A stretch of 63,361 bases of DNA. It comes from Macromonas bipunctata (GTDB taxonomy: Bacteria > Pseudomonadota > Gammaproteobacteria > Burkholderiales > Burkholderiaceae_C). The position numbers and the translations under genes are program-made. This document shows positions 7,909-16,279 of this stretch, piece by piece; position 1 is the stretch's first letter; each line of letters begins with the position of its first letter. The DNA is taken from assembly GCF_002837135.1 (NCBI RefSeq), contig NZ_NWBQ01000030.1:1-63361 (forward strand), given 5' to 3'. The notes under the pieces were generated by a model. The model had not been told where the DNA came from. It did not search any database and was given only the letters and a program-made list of their open reading frames with translations.

Positions 7909-9296
7909 ACGTCTCGCACCCTTACCCGCCCCTTCGCTCGCGCAGCAGCGGGCCACCGCATGGCCTGTGGCGCCGCACCCTGGCCCGTGTGGCCTGTGGT
8001 GTGCTGGCCAGCTGCGGCCTGCTGGTCCACGCCAGCCCCAGCATCGAACGCTGGACACACGCCAACGGGGCCAAAATCGCCCATGTGGCCGCGCCCAACT
8101 TGCCCATGCTGGACATCCAGATCGACGTGGACGGCGGCGACCGGCGCGACCCTGCCGCGCAAGCTGGGTTGGCCAGCGCCACCGCTTGGTTGTTGGACAA
8201 AGGTACCCAAGCCACACCCGAACATCCTGCGCTGGACGAAAACGCCACCGCCGAGGCCTGGGCCGACCTCGGTGCCCAGTTTGCCGCCAGCACCAGCCCC
8301 GACCGCTTTACCGTGCGCCTGCGCACCCTGACGCAGCCTGACCTGCTGCAACGTGCCGTGGCACTGGCCGCGCGCCAGCTGGCCGCGCCTGCCTTTGACC
8401 CGGCCACTTGGGCGCGTGAGCGTGAACGCCTGACCGCCGCTTGGCAAGAGGCCCAGACCCGGCCCGAAACCCACGCCCAGCGGCGTTTTACAGCAGCGGT
8501 GTACGGCAGCCACCCCTATGGCTACGATCCCCGCCCCGAGACTTGGAACGCCATCCACAGCGCCGACTTGCACGCTTTCTACCGCCAGCACGCGCGCCTG
8601 TGCGATGCCCGCGTCACATTGGTGGGGGCGGTAGATCGCCCCCGTGCCGATGCGCTGGTGGCGCAGCTGCTGGCCGGGTGGCAGCCGCACGGTTGTCCCA
8701 GCTTGCCGGGGGTGCCCGAGGTAGCGGCCTTGACCGCAGTGCAAGACATCCGCCTGCCGTTTGCCTCGGCCCAAGCCCACGTGTACGTGGGCCAGCCGGG
8801 CGTGGCCCGCTCCGACCCAGACTACTTTGCGTTGTTGGTGGGCAACCACATTCTGGGTGGGGGGGGCTTTACCTCGCGTTTGATGAAGGAAATCCGCGAA
8901 CGCCGTGGCCTGACCTATGGTGTCAGCAGTCACTTCACGCCTTACCGTCACGCGGGTGCGTTTGAAGTCGGTATGCAGACCCGGCCCGACCAAGCTGCGC
9001 AGGCCGTGGCCCTGATCCGGCAAGAGTTGCAGCGTTTTGTGCAAGACGGCCCGACCGAGGCCGAACTCAAGGCCGCCCAGGCGGCCCTCATCAACGGCTT
9101 TGCGCTGCGGCTGGACAGCAACCGCAAACTGCTCGACAACGTGGCCAACATGGCTTGGCACGATTTGCCCGCCAATTACCTGGACACCTGGCCGCAACAC
9201 ATCGCCCGTTTGACGCGAGAGCAAGTGCGCCGGGCTTTCCAGCGCGTGCTGCAACCCGACCGCATGGTCACGGTGGTGGTCGGAGGCACGCCTTGA
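7905..9296 (+). CDS. M16 family peptidase-like protein lacking the zinc motif, non-catalytic partner
   Basis: A 463-residue M16 homologue. A hydrophobic segment (about 26-43, RTLARVACGVLASCGLLVHA) looks like a signal peptide. At the place of HxxEH the sequence reads GLASATAWLLDKGTQ, so no zinc site is formed. The C-terminal domain keeps the R-G-L-T-Y-G-V block that helps bind substrate. Start ATG 7905 overlaps the stop of the catalytic gene (ATGA), implying coupled translation in a fixed ratio. It probably forms a heterodimer with the upstream protein. rsmD follows with a TTGA-type overlap. Confidence 0.88.
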   Translation: MNVSHPYPPLRSRSSGPPHGLWRRTLARVACGVLASCGLLVHASPSIERWTHANGAKIAHVAAPNLPMLDIQIDVDGGDRRDPAAQAGLASATAWLLDKGTQATPEHPALDENATAEAWADLGAQFAASTSPDRFTVRLRTLTQPDLLQRAVALAARQLAAPAFDPATWARERERLTAAWQEAQTRPETHAQRRFTAAVYGSHPYGYDPRPETWNAIHSADLHAFYRQHARLCDARVTLVGAVDRPRADALVAQLLAGWQPHGCPSLPGVPEVAALTAVQDIRLPFASAQAHVYVGQPGVARSDPDYFALLVGNHILGGGGFTSRLMKEIRERRGLTYGVSSHFTPYRHAGAFEVGMQTRPDQAAQAVALIRQELQRFVQDGPTEAELKAAQAALINGFALRLDSNRKLLDNVANMAWHDLPANYLDTWPQHIARLTREQVRRAFQRVLQPDRMVTVVVGGTP

Positions 9297-9928
9297 ACAC
9301 GAAAATGAAAACCAAAACACCCCCCAAACCCCCGTCCCGCACCGCCGCCCCGGTGGGCGAAGTCCGCATCATCGGCGGCCAGTGGAAACGCAGCAAATTG
9401 CCGGTGCCGCCCGTGCCCGGCCTGCGCCCCACGCCCGACCGTGTGCGTGAAACCCTGTTCAATTGGCTGGGGCAAGACCTGAGCGGCTGGCGCTGTGTCG
9501 ATGCCTTTGCGGGCAGTGGCGCGTTGGGCTTTGAGGCCGCCTCGCGCGGTGCCGCCGAGGTGCGCGTGTTTGAGCGCGACCGCGCCTTGGTGGCCGGTTT
9601 GCAGCGCAACGCACAACGCCTGCAGGCCACCACGCTGCACATCCAGCCCGGCGATGCCCTGGCCAGCCTGCGCGCCCTCACACCTGGGGTGTGGAACGTG
9701 GTGTTCCTCGACCCCCCGTTTGGCGATGGCCACAACGATGCCCTGTTTGCCCAGGCCTTGCAGGCTGCGCTGCCCTTGCTCAAGCCCGACGGCTTCATCT
9801 ACCTGGAAGCGCCCCGTGTGTGGGCCGACGACGAGCTGGCCGCCTACGGCCTGCGCGTCCACCGCCACGGCAAGGCCGGTCTGGTGCATTACCACGTGCT
9901 GGAGCGGGGCACGCCCGCCACCGCATAA
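9293..9928 (+). CDS. rsmD: 16S rRNA (guanine-966-N2)-methyltransferase RsmD
   Basis: RsmD methylates G966 of 16S rRNA in the assembled 30S head, using S-adenosylmethionine. The sequence has the family N-terminus VRIIGGQWKRSKL, then PTPDRVRETLFNWL, the SAM motif VDAFAGSGALGFEAASRGA, and the catalytic DPPF in VFLDPPFGD. The best-supported start is TTG at 9293: GGAGG at 9282-9286 sits 6 nt upstream, while the nearest ATG (9305) is 18 nt away and has no ribosome site of its own. The TTG overlaps the TGA of the upstream M16 gene. Length from TTG is 211 residues. coaD follows after 9 nt. Confidence 0.93.
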   Translation: MNTKMKTKTPPKPPSRTAAPVGEVRIIGGQWKRSKLPVPPVPGLRPTPDRVRETLFNWLGQDLSGWRCVDAFAGSGALGFEAASRGAAEVRVFERDRALVAGLQRNAQRLQATTLHIQPGDALASLRALTPGVWNVVFLDPPFGDGHNDALFAQALQAALPLLKPDGFIYLEAPRVWADDELAAYGLRVHRHGKAGLVHYHVLERGTPATA

Positions 9929-9929
9929 T
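9924..9929 (+). promoter_or_regulatory. -10-like element (CATAAT) 8 nt before coaD
   Basis: CATAAT overlaps the rsmD stop codon and is followed by 8 nt and then the coaD ATG, which has no Shine-Dalgarno. This fits a leaderless coaD start, but the overlap with a TAA stop means chance cannot be excluded. Confidence 0.35.
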
Positions 9930-9937
9930 CTGGCCCC

Positions 9938-10471
9938 ATGAATGCCTTTGCCGATTCCTCCGCTGCCGCCCCCGCCCCAGCGCGCCGCATTGCCGTCTAC
10001 AGCGGCACGTTCGACCCCATCACGCTGGGCCACGAAGATGTGATCCAGCGCGCCGCTGGCCTGTTTGACGAGCTGATCGTGGCCGTGGCCGTGGCCCACC
10101 ACAAGAAAACCCGCTTCACGCTGGAGCAGCGCATCGCCATGGTGGCCGAAAGCATGCGCGCGTTGCCCCAGGTGCGCGTGTTGCCGTTCGAGGGCCTGAT
10201 GATGGACTTCTGCCGCGAGCACGGTGCCTGTGCCGTGGTGCGCGGCATCCGTAACGTGGCCGACTTTGACTACGAGGCCCAGATGGCGGCCATGAACCGC
10301 AAGTTGCTGCCGAGTGTGGAAACTGTGTTCCTGCTGCCGCAGGCGCAGTTGCAGTGCATCTCCAGCACGCTGGTGCGCGAGATCGCCAAACTCGGCGGTG
10401 ATGTATCCCAAATGGTCAGCCCCGGCGTGGCGGCGCAGCTGCGCGTGGCCACCGGCCCGGTCGAGCGTTGA
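9938..10471 (+). CDS. coaD: Pantetheine-phosphate adenylyltransferase
   Basis: CoaD catalyses the fourth step of coenzyme A synthesis: 4'-phosphopantetheine plus ATP to dephospho-CoA. The nucleotidyltransferase motif is seen in YSGTFDPITLGHEDVI (T-x-G-H, about residues 21-36) and the second ATP motif in ISSTLVRE. Length 177 residues, slightly above the usual 160 because of an Ala-rich N-terminal 15-residue extension. The order rsmD-coaD-ferredoxin is common in betaproteobacteria. Confidence 0.96.
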   Translation: MNAFADSSAAAPAPARRIAVYSGTFDPITLGHEDVIQRAAGLFDELIVAVAVAHHKKTRFTLEQRIAMVAESMRALPQVRVLPFEGLMMDFCREHGACAVVRGIRNVADFDYEAQMAAMNRKLLPSVETVFLLPQAQLQCISSTLVREIAKLGGDVSQMVSPGVAAQLRVATGPVER

Positions 10472-10738
<267 letters not shown>

Positions 10739-10759
10739 GGCCCGGCGTTGCTGCGCCGC

Positions 10760-12040
10760 TCAGGGGGCGTGTGATACTTTGACCGGCGCGGCTTGCAGCG
10801 GTGAGGTGTGCAGCCGCTCCTCCCGCCGCAGCAAGCCCAGCAACACCACCCCGGCGGTCATGACGACGACCGTGACCAGCAGCGCCCCTTGGTAACTGCC
10901 GGTGGCATCGGCGATGTAGCCCGTCATGGCCGGGGCGGTAATCTGGGCCACGCCGTAGCTCAGGGTCATGCGCGCCATCGCCTTGGCCGGATTGGCCGGA
11001 AAACGCCGCCCCACCACCGTGAGCGTCAGGCTGACAATGCCGATGAACGTGGCCCCAAACAGCACCGCACCCACCACGTTGAGCGTCGGGTTCTGGCTGA
11101 CCATCGGCAACACCAGCGATACGGTTTGCAACGCAAACGCCCACATGATGGCCGCCATGTGCCCGATGCGGTGCGCCACCTTGTCCCATCCGAAGCAGGC
11201 GGGGGCCGTGGCCAACCCGACCAGCACCCAGACCCAATGCGCTTGGCCCGCCAGCAGCGGCAACTTGGCCAGAATGGCGACCGTGAACGTGGCGCTGATG
11301 GCAAAACCAAAGCCCGCACAAAAATACGCTGCCGTCATCAAGCCCATCCAGCGCGGGCTCGGCGGGGCAGGAGCCGTTGCACTGCCCTGAGCGGTGCCCG
11401 CCAGAATGGCCGGTGCGGGCAACCAGCACCACGCGGGTACCCCAAACAACAGCCCCAGCCAGCCCAACCCCAGCCACTGCTGCTGCCACGTGAGCCAGTC
11501 CACCATCAGGCCCACACCCAGCCCGGACACCACAATCCCCAGCCCCACACCCATGAAGTGCAAGCCCAGTTCGGGCCGAAACTGGTGGCGTACCAGCCAG
11601 TTCAGCACCAGGCCCGATGCCAGCAACATGCCTGCGCTGCCCGCCAGCCCACCGGCAAAACGCCATACCGCCCACCACCACACGTTCTGCGTCAGACCCA
11701 TGCCCAGCGTGCTCAAGATGGCCACCACCAAGCCCCAGCGGTAGAGCGTGAACTTGCGCTGCATGTCCCCCACCGAAGCCGCCAGCAGCGCCCCCGACAT
11801 GTAACCCGCGTAATTGATAGTGGCCAGCCACCCCCCGGCCACGTGCGACAGGCCGGCTTGCTCCCGCATGATGGGCAACAGTGGCGTGTACGCAAAGCGT
11901 GCCAAGCCTATCGTCAAAATCAAGGCGCACACGCCCGCCACAATGACGCGAAAACGCGCCGCTGGGTCGGCGGTAAGGGTCTGGGACATGGAATGGGTCG
12001 GCATGGCAGCTTTCAACAGGGCGTGCCACGCATGGTACAA
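10760..12040 (-). CDS. MFS transporter, YbfB/YjiJ family
   Basis: A 12-transmembrane major facilitator of up to 426 residues. The N-terminal block GLARFAYTPLLPIMR right after the first helix is diagnostic of the YbfB/YjiJ family, whose substrates are not known. Repeated hydrophobic stretches fill the sequence and a charged loop follows helix 6. Start choice is uncertain: ATGs at 12040, 12004 and 11989 are in frame and none has a Shine-Dalgarno; the one at 11989 (MSQTLT) would put helix 1 nearest to the usual position. It is a separate unit, convergent with the ferredoxin gene. Confidence 0.85.
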   Translation of the reverse strand: MYHAWHALLKAAMPTHSMSQTLTADPAARFRVIVAGVCALILTIGLARFAYTPLLPIMREQAGLSHVAGGWLATINYAGYMSGALLAASVGDMQRKFTLYRWGLVVAILSTLGMGLTQNVWWWAVWRFAGGLAGSAGMLLASGLVLNWLVRHQFRPELGLHFMGVGLGIVVSGLGVGLMVDWLTWQQQWLGLGWLGLLFGVPAWCWLPAPAILAGTAQGSATAPAPPSPRWMGLMTAAYFCAGFGFAISATFTVAILAKLPLLAGQAHWVWVLVGLATAPACFGWDKVAHRIGHMAAIMWAFALQTVSLVLPMVSQNPTLNVVGAVLFGATFIGIVSLTLTVVGRRFPANPAKAMARMTLSYGVAQITAPAMTGYIADATGSYQGALLVTVVVMTAGVVLLGLLRREERLHTSPLQAAPVKVSHAP

Positions 12041-12106
12041 ACTTGTGGCTGGGTGCGGTGGCCTTGGCCCCTTTTTTGTGCTACCGCCGATGGCCGCTGT
12101 GCCGGT

Positions 12107-12754
12107 TCAGGTGCGGTTGGTAGCGTCGGGCGGGATGGTGGCCGCTGCGGGCGGTGCAGGCCGTGGCGGTTTGGGCCGGGGTGGCTTGCTGGTGTGGATG
12201 TGGGCCGTGGCCTTGTCCATGCGGCCGTGCAGCAGGTCGGGCAGGGCGCGTACGGCGCGGTCTATGCTGGCGTGCAGCGCCTCGCGCTGGTCGGGGGCGG
12301 GCTTCTTCAGCACCCAATTCGCCACTTCGGACTTGTCGCCGGGGTGGCCAATGCCGATGCGCAAGCGCCAGTAATCGCTGTTGCCCAACTGGGCATGGAT
12401 GTCGCGCAGGCCGTTGTGTCCGGCGTGACCGCCGCCTTTCTTCAGCTTGAGCTCGCCGGGGGGCAGATCCAGCTCGTCGTGTGCGACCAGAATTTCCTCG
12501 GGCGCAATCTTGAAGAAGCGCGCCAGCGCACCGACCGCCTGGCCGGAGCGGTTCATGTAGGTCATGGGCTCCAGCAGCCACAGCGGGCGGCCTTCCCAGG
12601 TGGTGCGGGCCATCACGCCAAAATAGCTGCGCTCGGGTTGCAGCGTCACTTTCAGTTCGCGCGCCACCGCCTCCAGCCACCAGAAACCGGCGTTGTGGCG
12701 CGTGTCCTCGTATTCCGGGCCCGGGTTGCCCAGGCCCACCAGCAGTTTGATCAT
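12107..12754 (-). CDS. pth: Peptidyl-tRNA hydrolase
   Basis: Pth cleaves the ester bond of peptidyl-tRNAs dropped from ribosomes and is essential in most bacteria. The first motif [12 protein letters not shown] followed by TRHNAGFWW carries the catalytic histidine at residue 21; the middle MTYMNRSG and HDELDLPPG motifs, and GHNGLR, are all present. The last 25 or so residues (Pro/Lys-rich) extend past the usual 190. rplY lies upstream on the same strand, as in many bacteria, but a strong terminator (12781-12805) separates them and no Shine-Dalgarno precedes the ATG. Expression may depend on read-through or an unseen promoter. Confidence 0.96.
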   Translation of the reverse strand: MIKLLVGLGNPGPEYEDTRHNAGFWWLEAVARELKVTLQPERSYFGVMARTTWEGRPLWLLEPMTYMNRSGQAVGALARFFKIAPEEILVAHDELDLPPGELKLKKGGGHAGHNGLRDIHAQLGNSDYWRLRIGIGHPGDKSEVANWVLKKPAPDQREALHASIDRAVRALPDLLHGRMDKATAHIHTSKPPRPKPPRPAPPAAATIPPDATNRT

Positions 12755-12780
12755 GGTGTTGTCGTGCGGTTGGTGTCAAC

Positions 12781-12805
12781 AAAAAGGCCCGCACAAGCGG
12801 GCCTT
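12781..12805 (-). terminator. Rho-independent terminator after rplY
   Basis: On the minus strand AAGGCCCGC-TTGT-GCGGGCCTT (9-bp stem) runs into TTTTT. It lies 24 nt after the rplY stop and just ahead of pth. Confidence 0.85.
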
Positions 12806-12828
12806 GAAGCGAGGCACAAGCCGAAGAA

Positions 12829-13452
12829 TTACTTCTTCTTCTTGCCCTTCTTGTCGGTAGCGGCGGAGGCCACCGGTGCGGCAATCACTTCTTCCACCGG
12901 CGCCACGATGGTGGCCACGGTCGGGTTCGGCTTGCCGTGGGTGACGATCTTGACGCCAGCGGGCAGCACCAGGTCGTTGGCGTGGATGCTTTGGCCGCTG
13001 ACAGCGTTGCCCAGATCCACGGTGATGAACTCGGGCAGCTGGATGGCCAGGCACTCGATTTCAATTTCGGTCATCACGTGGTTGACCACGCACTTGTCGT
13101 TCTTGACGGCGTCCGAAGTCTCGGCGTTGACGAAGTGCAGCGGCACCTTCTTGTGCAGGCGGGTCTTGTCGTCCACGCGCTGGAAGTCCACGTGCAGCAC
13201 CAGCGGCTTGAACGGGTGGTATTGCACGTTGCGCAGGATGACTTTCTCGGTCTTGCCGCCCAGTTCCATGTCCAGCAGCGAAGCGTGGAAGGCTTCCTTC
13301 TGCAGGGCAAACCACAGCGGGTTGTGGTCGATTTCGATGGTGGCCGGCTCGGTGCCGCCACCAAACACGATGCCAGGGGTACGGCCGGAATTGCGCAGGC
13401 GGCGGCTCGCACCCGTGCCCTGCTTGGCGCGCTCAAAAGCGGTGAATTGCAT
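12829..13452 (-). CDS. rplY: 50S ribosomal protein L25/general stress protein Ctc
   Basis: L25 binds 5S rRNA. The 207-residue product is the long Ctc form with two domains: the L25 rRNA-binding part (about residues 1-95: [20 protein letters not shown], then [10 protein letters not shown]) and the C-terminal TL5/Ctc beta domain. A Lys-rich tail (KKGKKKK) ends it. GGAG lies 7 nt upstream of the ATG at 13452. Terminators bound it on both sides (13499-13529 and 12781-12805), so it is probably a single-gene transcript or is partly reached by read-through from prs. Confidence 0.95.
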   Translation of the reverse strand: MQFTAFERAKQGTGASRRLRNSGRTPGIVFGGGTEPATIEIDHNPLWFALQKEAFHASLLDMELGGKTEKVILRNVQYHPFKPLVLHVDFQRVDDKTRLHKKVPLHFVNAETSDAVKNDKCVVNHVMTEIEIECLAIQLPEFITVDLGNAVSGQSIHANDLVLPAGVKIVTHGKPNPTVATIVAPVEEVIAAPVASAATDKKGKKKK

Positions 13453-13498
13453 GGTTTTACTCCAATGTAGGGACGCCCGCGACCAGACTGTCCCTGTT

Positions 13499-13529
13499 AA
13501 AAAAAGGCGCTTTCGGTGTTGAAAGCACC
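13499..13529 (-). terminator. Rho-independent terminator after prs
   Basis: On the minus strand GGTGCTTTC-AACACC-GAAAGCGCC (9-bp stem with one G-U) is followed by TTTTTTT. It begins 16 nt after the prs stop codon and separates prs from rplY. Confidence 0.88.
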
Positions 13530-13544
13530 CCAGTGATGCGGGGT

Positions 13545-14516
13545 TTATTCCGCGAACAAACTCATGACCGACTCGCCGTTGGCAATGCGCTGGATGGTTT
13601 CACCCATCAGCGGTGCCACCGACAGCTGGCGGATCTTGGCACAGGCCTGCGCGGCTTGGCTCAGGGGAATGGTGTTGGTGACGACCACCTCGTCAAGCGC
13701 GTCGCCCTTGGAGATGCGGTCGATGGCCGGGCCCGAGAAGATGGCGTGCGTGCAGTAGGCGTACACGCTCTTGGCACCGCGTTGCTTGAGCACCTCGGCG
13801 GCCTTGACCAGTGTGCCAGCGGTGTCGATCATGTCGTCCATGATGACGCAGTTGCGGCCTTCGATGTCACCGATCACGTGCATCACCTCCGACACGTTGG
13901 CCTTGGGACGGCGCTTGTCGATGATGGCCATGTCGCAGCCCAACTGCTTGGCCAGCGCGCGGGCCCGCACCACGCCACCCACGTCGGGCGATACCACCAG
14001 CAGATCGGGGTAGTTCTTGGCGCGCAGGTCGCCCAGCAGCACCGGCGAGGCGTAGATGTTGTCCACCGGAATGTCGAAGAAGCCTTGGATCTGGTCGGCG
14101 TGCAAGTCCATCGTCAGCACGCGGTCCACGCCCACGGCTTGCAGCATGTTGGCCACCACCTTGGCGGTGATGGGCACGCGGGTGGAGCGCGGGCGGCGGT
14201 CCTGGCGCGCGTAACCAAAGTAGGGGATGACCACGCTGATGCGTTCGGCGGAAGCGCGGCGCAGCGCATCAACCATGATCAGCAGTTCCATCAGGTTGTC
14301 GTTGGTCGGGGCGCAGGTGGACTGGATGACGTACACGTGGCGCGCGCGCACGTTTTGCGTGATCTCGACCGTCACTTCGCTGTCGGAGAAGCGCCCGACG
14401 TTGGCTTGGCCCAGGGTGGTGCCCAGGTGCTGGGCGATTTCAGCGGCCAGCACGGGGTTGGCGTTGCCGGTGAAAAGCATGAAATCCGGTGTTTGCACTG
14501 GTGTGGAGGTGTTCAT
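13545..14516 (-). CDS. prs: Ribose-phosphate pyrophosphokinase
   Basis: Makes PRPP from ribose 5-phosphate and ATP, the precursor for purines, pyrimidines, NAD, His and Trp. The 323-residue protein has [12 protein letters not shown], the flexible-loop catalytic segment [21 protein letters not shown], the binding histidine in [13 protein letters not shown], and the PRPP motif [13 protein letters not shown]. Length matches class I PRPP synthases. It lies downstream of tRNA-Gln and ispE on the same strand, an arrangement conserved in many Gram-negative bacteria. A terminator lies before it (for tRNA-Gln) and after it. Confidence 0.97.
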   Translation of the reverse strand: MNTSTPVQTPDFMLFTGNANPVLAAEIAQHLGTTLGQANVGRFSDSEVTVEITQNVRARHVYVIQSTCAPTNDNLMELLIMVDALRRASAERISVVIPYFGYARQDRRPRSTRVPITAKVVANMLQAVGVDRVLTMDLHADQIQGFFDIPVDNIYASPVLLGDLRAKNYPDLLVVSPDVGGVVRARALAKQLGCDMAIIDKRRPKANVSEVMHVIGDIEGRNCVIMDDMIDTAGTLVKAAEVLKQRGAKSVYAYCTHAIFSGPAIDRISKGDALDEVVVTNTIPLSQAAQACAKIRQLSVAPLMGETIQRIANGESVMSLFAE

Positions 14517-14560
14517 GGTGGGGCCCCGGGCGCTGAGGTGGTTGGAAAACAGCCTGAATA

Positions 14561-14584
14561 GAAAAACGGCCCACTAGGGGCCGT
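14561..14584 (-). terminator. Rho-independent terminator after tRNA-Gln
   Basis: On the minus strand ACGGCCC-CTAGT-GGGCCGT (7-bp stem) runs into TTTTTC. It sits 29 nt downstream of the tRNA 3' end and upstream of prs. Confidence 0.8.
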
Positions 14585-14612
14585 ACAACTTGCGCTTTTC
14601 AAAAAAGAGATT

Positions 14613-14689
14613 TGGCAGGGGAGGAAGGACTCGAACCCTCGAATGCCGGAATCAAAATCCGGTGCCTTAACCAACTTGGCGACTCCCCT
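14613..14689 (-). tRNA. tRNA-Gln (anticodon TTG)
   Basis: 77 nt including an encoded CCA. Acceptor stem AGGGGAG/CTCCCCT with discriminator G, D-arm GCCAAGTTGGTTAAGGC, anticodon stem CCGGA/TCCGG around loop TTTTGAT (anticodon TTG), and T-arm GAGGGTTCGAGTCCTTC. It reads CAA and, with wobble, CAG. It lies between ispE and prs on the same strand and has its own terminator downstream. Confidence 0.97.
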
Positions 14690-14777
14690 ACACTGGTGAT
14701 TTGCCTGAGCAAACTACCGATATGCAGTCTGTTGTTTGGCGCTGTGCTGAACAACGAAGCGAATTGTATACCGGTTT

Positions 14778-15692
14778 TCAGGCCTGTAGCGGGTGTGCTG
14801 ACAAATTTCTGCAGATTTTTGCCTGCCAGCCGGGCGGCAGTGTGCCCAGGTCGATGTCGGTCTCGTTGGCTAGGGGGGCAAACAGTGCGCTGCCGGAGCC
14901 GGTCATGCGCCCTGGCAAGCCCTGTTGTTGCAGCCAGTGCAAGCCCCAACCGATGTCCGGGCACAGTTGTTGCGCCACCGCTTGCAAGCTGTTGTGGCCG
15001 TACTGGTACAGCGCTTGCGCATCCAGTGCCAGAAAGTCGTGCCTGTCCGCCAAGGTGCAGTCGCGCTGCAGCGCCGGGTGGCGGAAGATGTCGGGCGTGG
15101 CCACGCCGCTGGGCGGCTTGAGCACCAGAAAACGCGCCGGGGGCAATGGCACGGGCTGCAGTTGCTCGCCGATGCCTTCGACCCAAGCGTGGTGCCCGCC
15201 CAGAAAGAAGGGCACATCGGCGCCCAGCTGCAGGCCGATGGTCATCAGCTGCGGCAAGGGCAGGCGCAGGCCCCACAGCCGGTTGAGTGCGAGCAGGCAG
15301 CTGGCGGCGTCGCTGGAGCCCCCGCCCATGCCCGCTTCTTGCGGGATGCGTTTGTCCAGTGCGATGTGCGCGCCCCAGGTGCAGCCGGTGGCCTGTTGCA
15401 GGGCTTGTGCGGCGCGCACCACCAGGTCGTGCTCGGGCAGTGCGGGGGCGTCGCCGTTGAGGTCCTCGCGGCTGATGTGGCCGCCGGGTCGGCGTTGCAG
15501 GTGCAGGGTGTCGGCCCAGTCGATAAGCATGAACACCGATTGCAGCAGGTGGTAGCCGTCGGGCCGCCGCCCGGTGATGTGCAGGAACAGGTTGAGCTTG
15601 GCCGGAGCGGGCACGTCGTACAGCGCGCGGGGGGGGCAGGGGGGCGATGGCGCCCAGGAGGACGTTGAGGACACGGCGGGGGCAGGCAACAA
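14778..15692 (-). CDS. ispE: 4-diphosphocytidyl-2-C-methyl-D-erythritol kinase
   Basis: IspE phosphorylates CDP-ME in the non-mevalonate isoprenoid pathway. GHMP kinase motifs are clear: PAPAKLNLFLHITGRRPDGYH near the start, the ATP loop PQEAGMGGGSSDAA near residue 120, and MTGSGSALFA near the end. The start is not settled: no ATG lies before the conserved block. The coordinate given uses TTG at 15692, just after the lolB stop; TTG 15689 and GTG 15674 are alternatives and none has a Shine-Dalgarno. Translation is probably coupled to lolB. It forms a TPR protein-lolB-ispE operon on the minus strand, with tRNA-Gln following. Confidence 0.92.
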   Translation of the reverse strand: MLPAPAVSSTSSWAPSPPCPPRALYDVPAPAKLNLFLHITGRRPDGYHLLQSVFMLIDWADTLHLQRRPGGHISREDLNGDAPALPEHDLVVRAAQALQQATGCTWGAHIALDKRIPQEAGMGGGSSDAASCLLALNRLWGLRLPLPQLMTIGLQLGADVPFFLGGHHAWVEGIGEQLQPVPLPPARFLVLKPPSGVATPDIFRHPALQRDCTLADRHDFLALDAQALYQYGHNSLQAVAQQLCPDIGWGLHWLQQQGLPGRMTGSGSALFAPLANETDIDLGTLPPGWQAKICRNLSAHPLQA

Positions 15693-15697
15693 AGGAA

Positions 15698-16279
15698 TCA
15701 GGGTTCAAACACCAGGCGCAACTGGGCGCTGGGGGTGGGTTGCAGGCGCTGGGCCTGCAGTTTGCCGCTGGCGTGCTGGCTCAAGTCCACTTGCCAGCCG
15801 TCCACCGCCGTGGCGCGGCCCTGCAGCCAGTCGAACAGGGAGGCCAGCGGCAGGGCGGTGCCGGTGAGGTCGGCGCTGAGTTCGGCCATGTCGGGGTAGT
15901 GGCGCAGCTGTTCGCCGCGCTGCCATTGGGCGCCGCCATCGGCTTGCCAGCGCAGGGTGGCCACGGTGCTGCCCAGGGGCGAGAACAGTTGCATCTCGCC
16001 GGCCTCGCTGTCGCCTTGCAGTTCAAACCCGGCGCTGAAGTATTGCACCGGTTCGCGGTCGATGCGCACGCTGAGTTTGCCCGCCCAGTGGCGGCGCTCG
16101 GGCTGGGGCGTGGGGGTGGCTTGCAGTGCCGTGCTGGCTTCGGCGCTGGCGGATGTGCTGGGGGGCGCGGCGGTGGGAGCGCTGGCGCAGCCGGCCAGCA
16201 GCAGGGCCAGGCCTGACGCGAGAACCCAGGCTCGGCGCGCCGCGCGGTGCGGCGGCCGATGGGGGGAGCGTGTCGTCAT
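15698..16279 (-). CDS. lolB: Outer-membrane lipoprotein receptor LolB
   Basis: LolB accepts lipoproteins from the periplasmic carrier LolA and inserts them into the outer membrane. The 193-residue precursor has a basic N-region, a hydrophobic helix and the lipobox L-A-G-C with the lipidated cysteine at residue 31. After a Ser/Ala/Pro linker the unclosed-barrel domain begins with W-x-G-K-L-S-V-R, typical of LolB, and contains the SPLGSTVATL strand motif. The start ATG at 16279 overlaps the stop of the TPR gene (ATGA). ispE follows within a few bases. Confidence 0.93.
   Translation of the reverse strand: MTTRSPHRPPHRAARRAWVLASGLALLLAGCASAPTAAPPSTSASAEASTALQATPTPQPERRHWAGKLSVRIDREPVQYFSAGFELQGDSEAGEMQLFSPLGSTVATLRWQADGGAQWQRGEQLRHYPDMAELSADLTGTALPLASLFDWLQGRATAVDGWQVDLSQHASGKLQAQRLQPTPSAQLRLVFEP

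Noticed and set aside
13527-13545. A plus-strand terminator ACCCC...GGGGT-TTATT next to prs
   Set aside because: No plus-strand gene ends here, and the minus-strand hairpin that overlaps it is much stronger.
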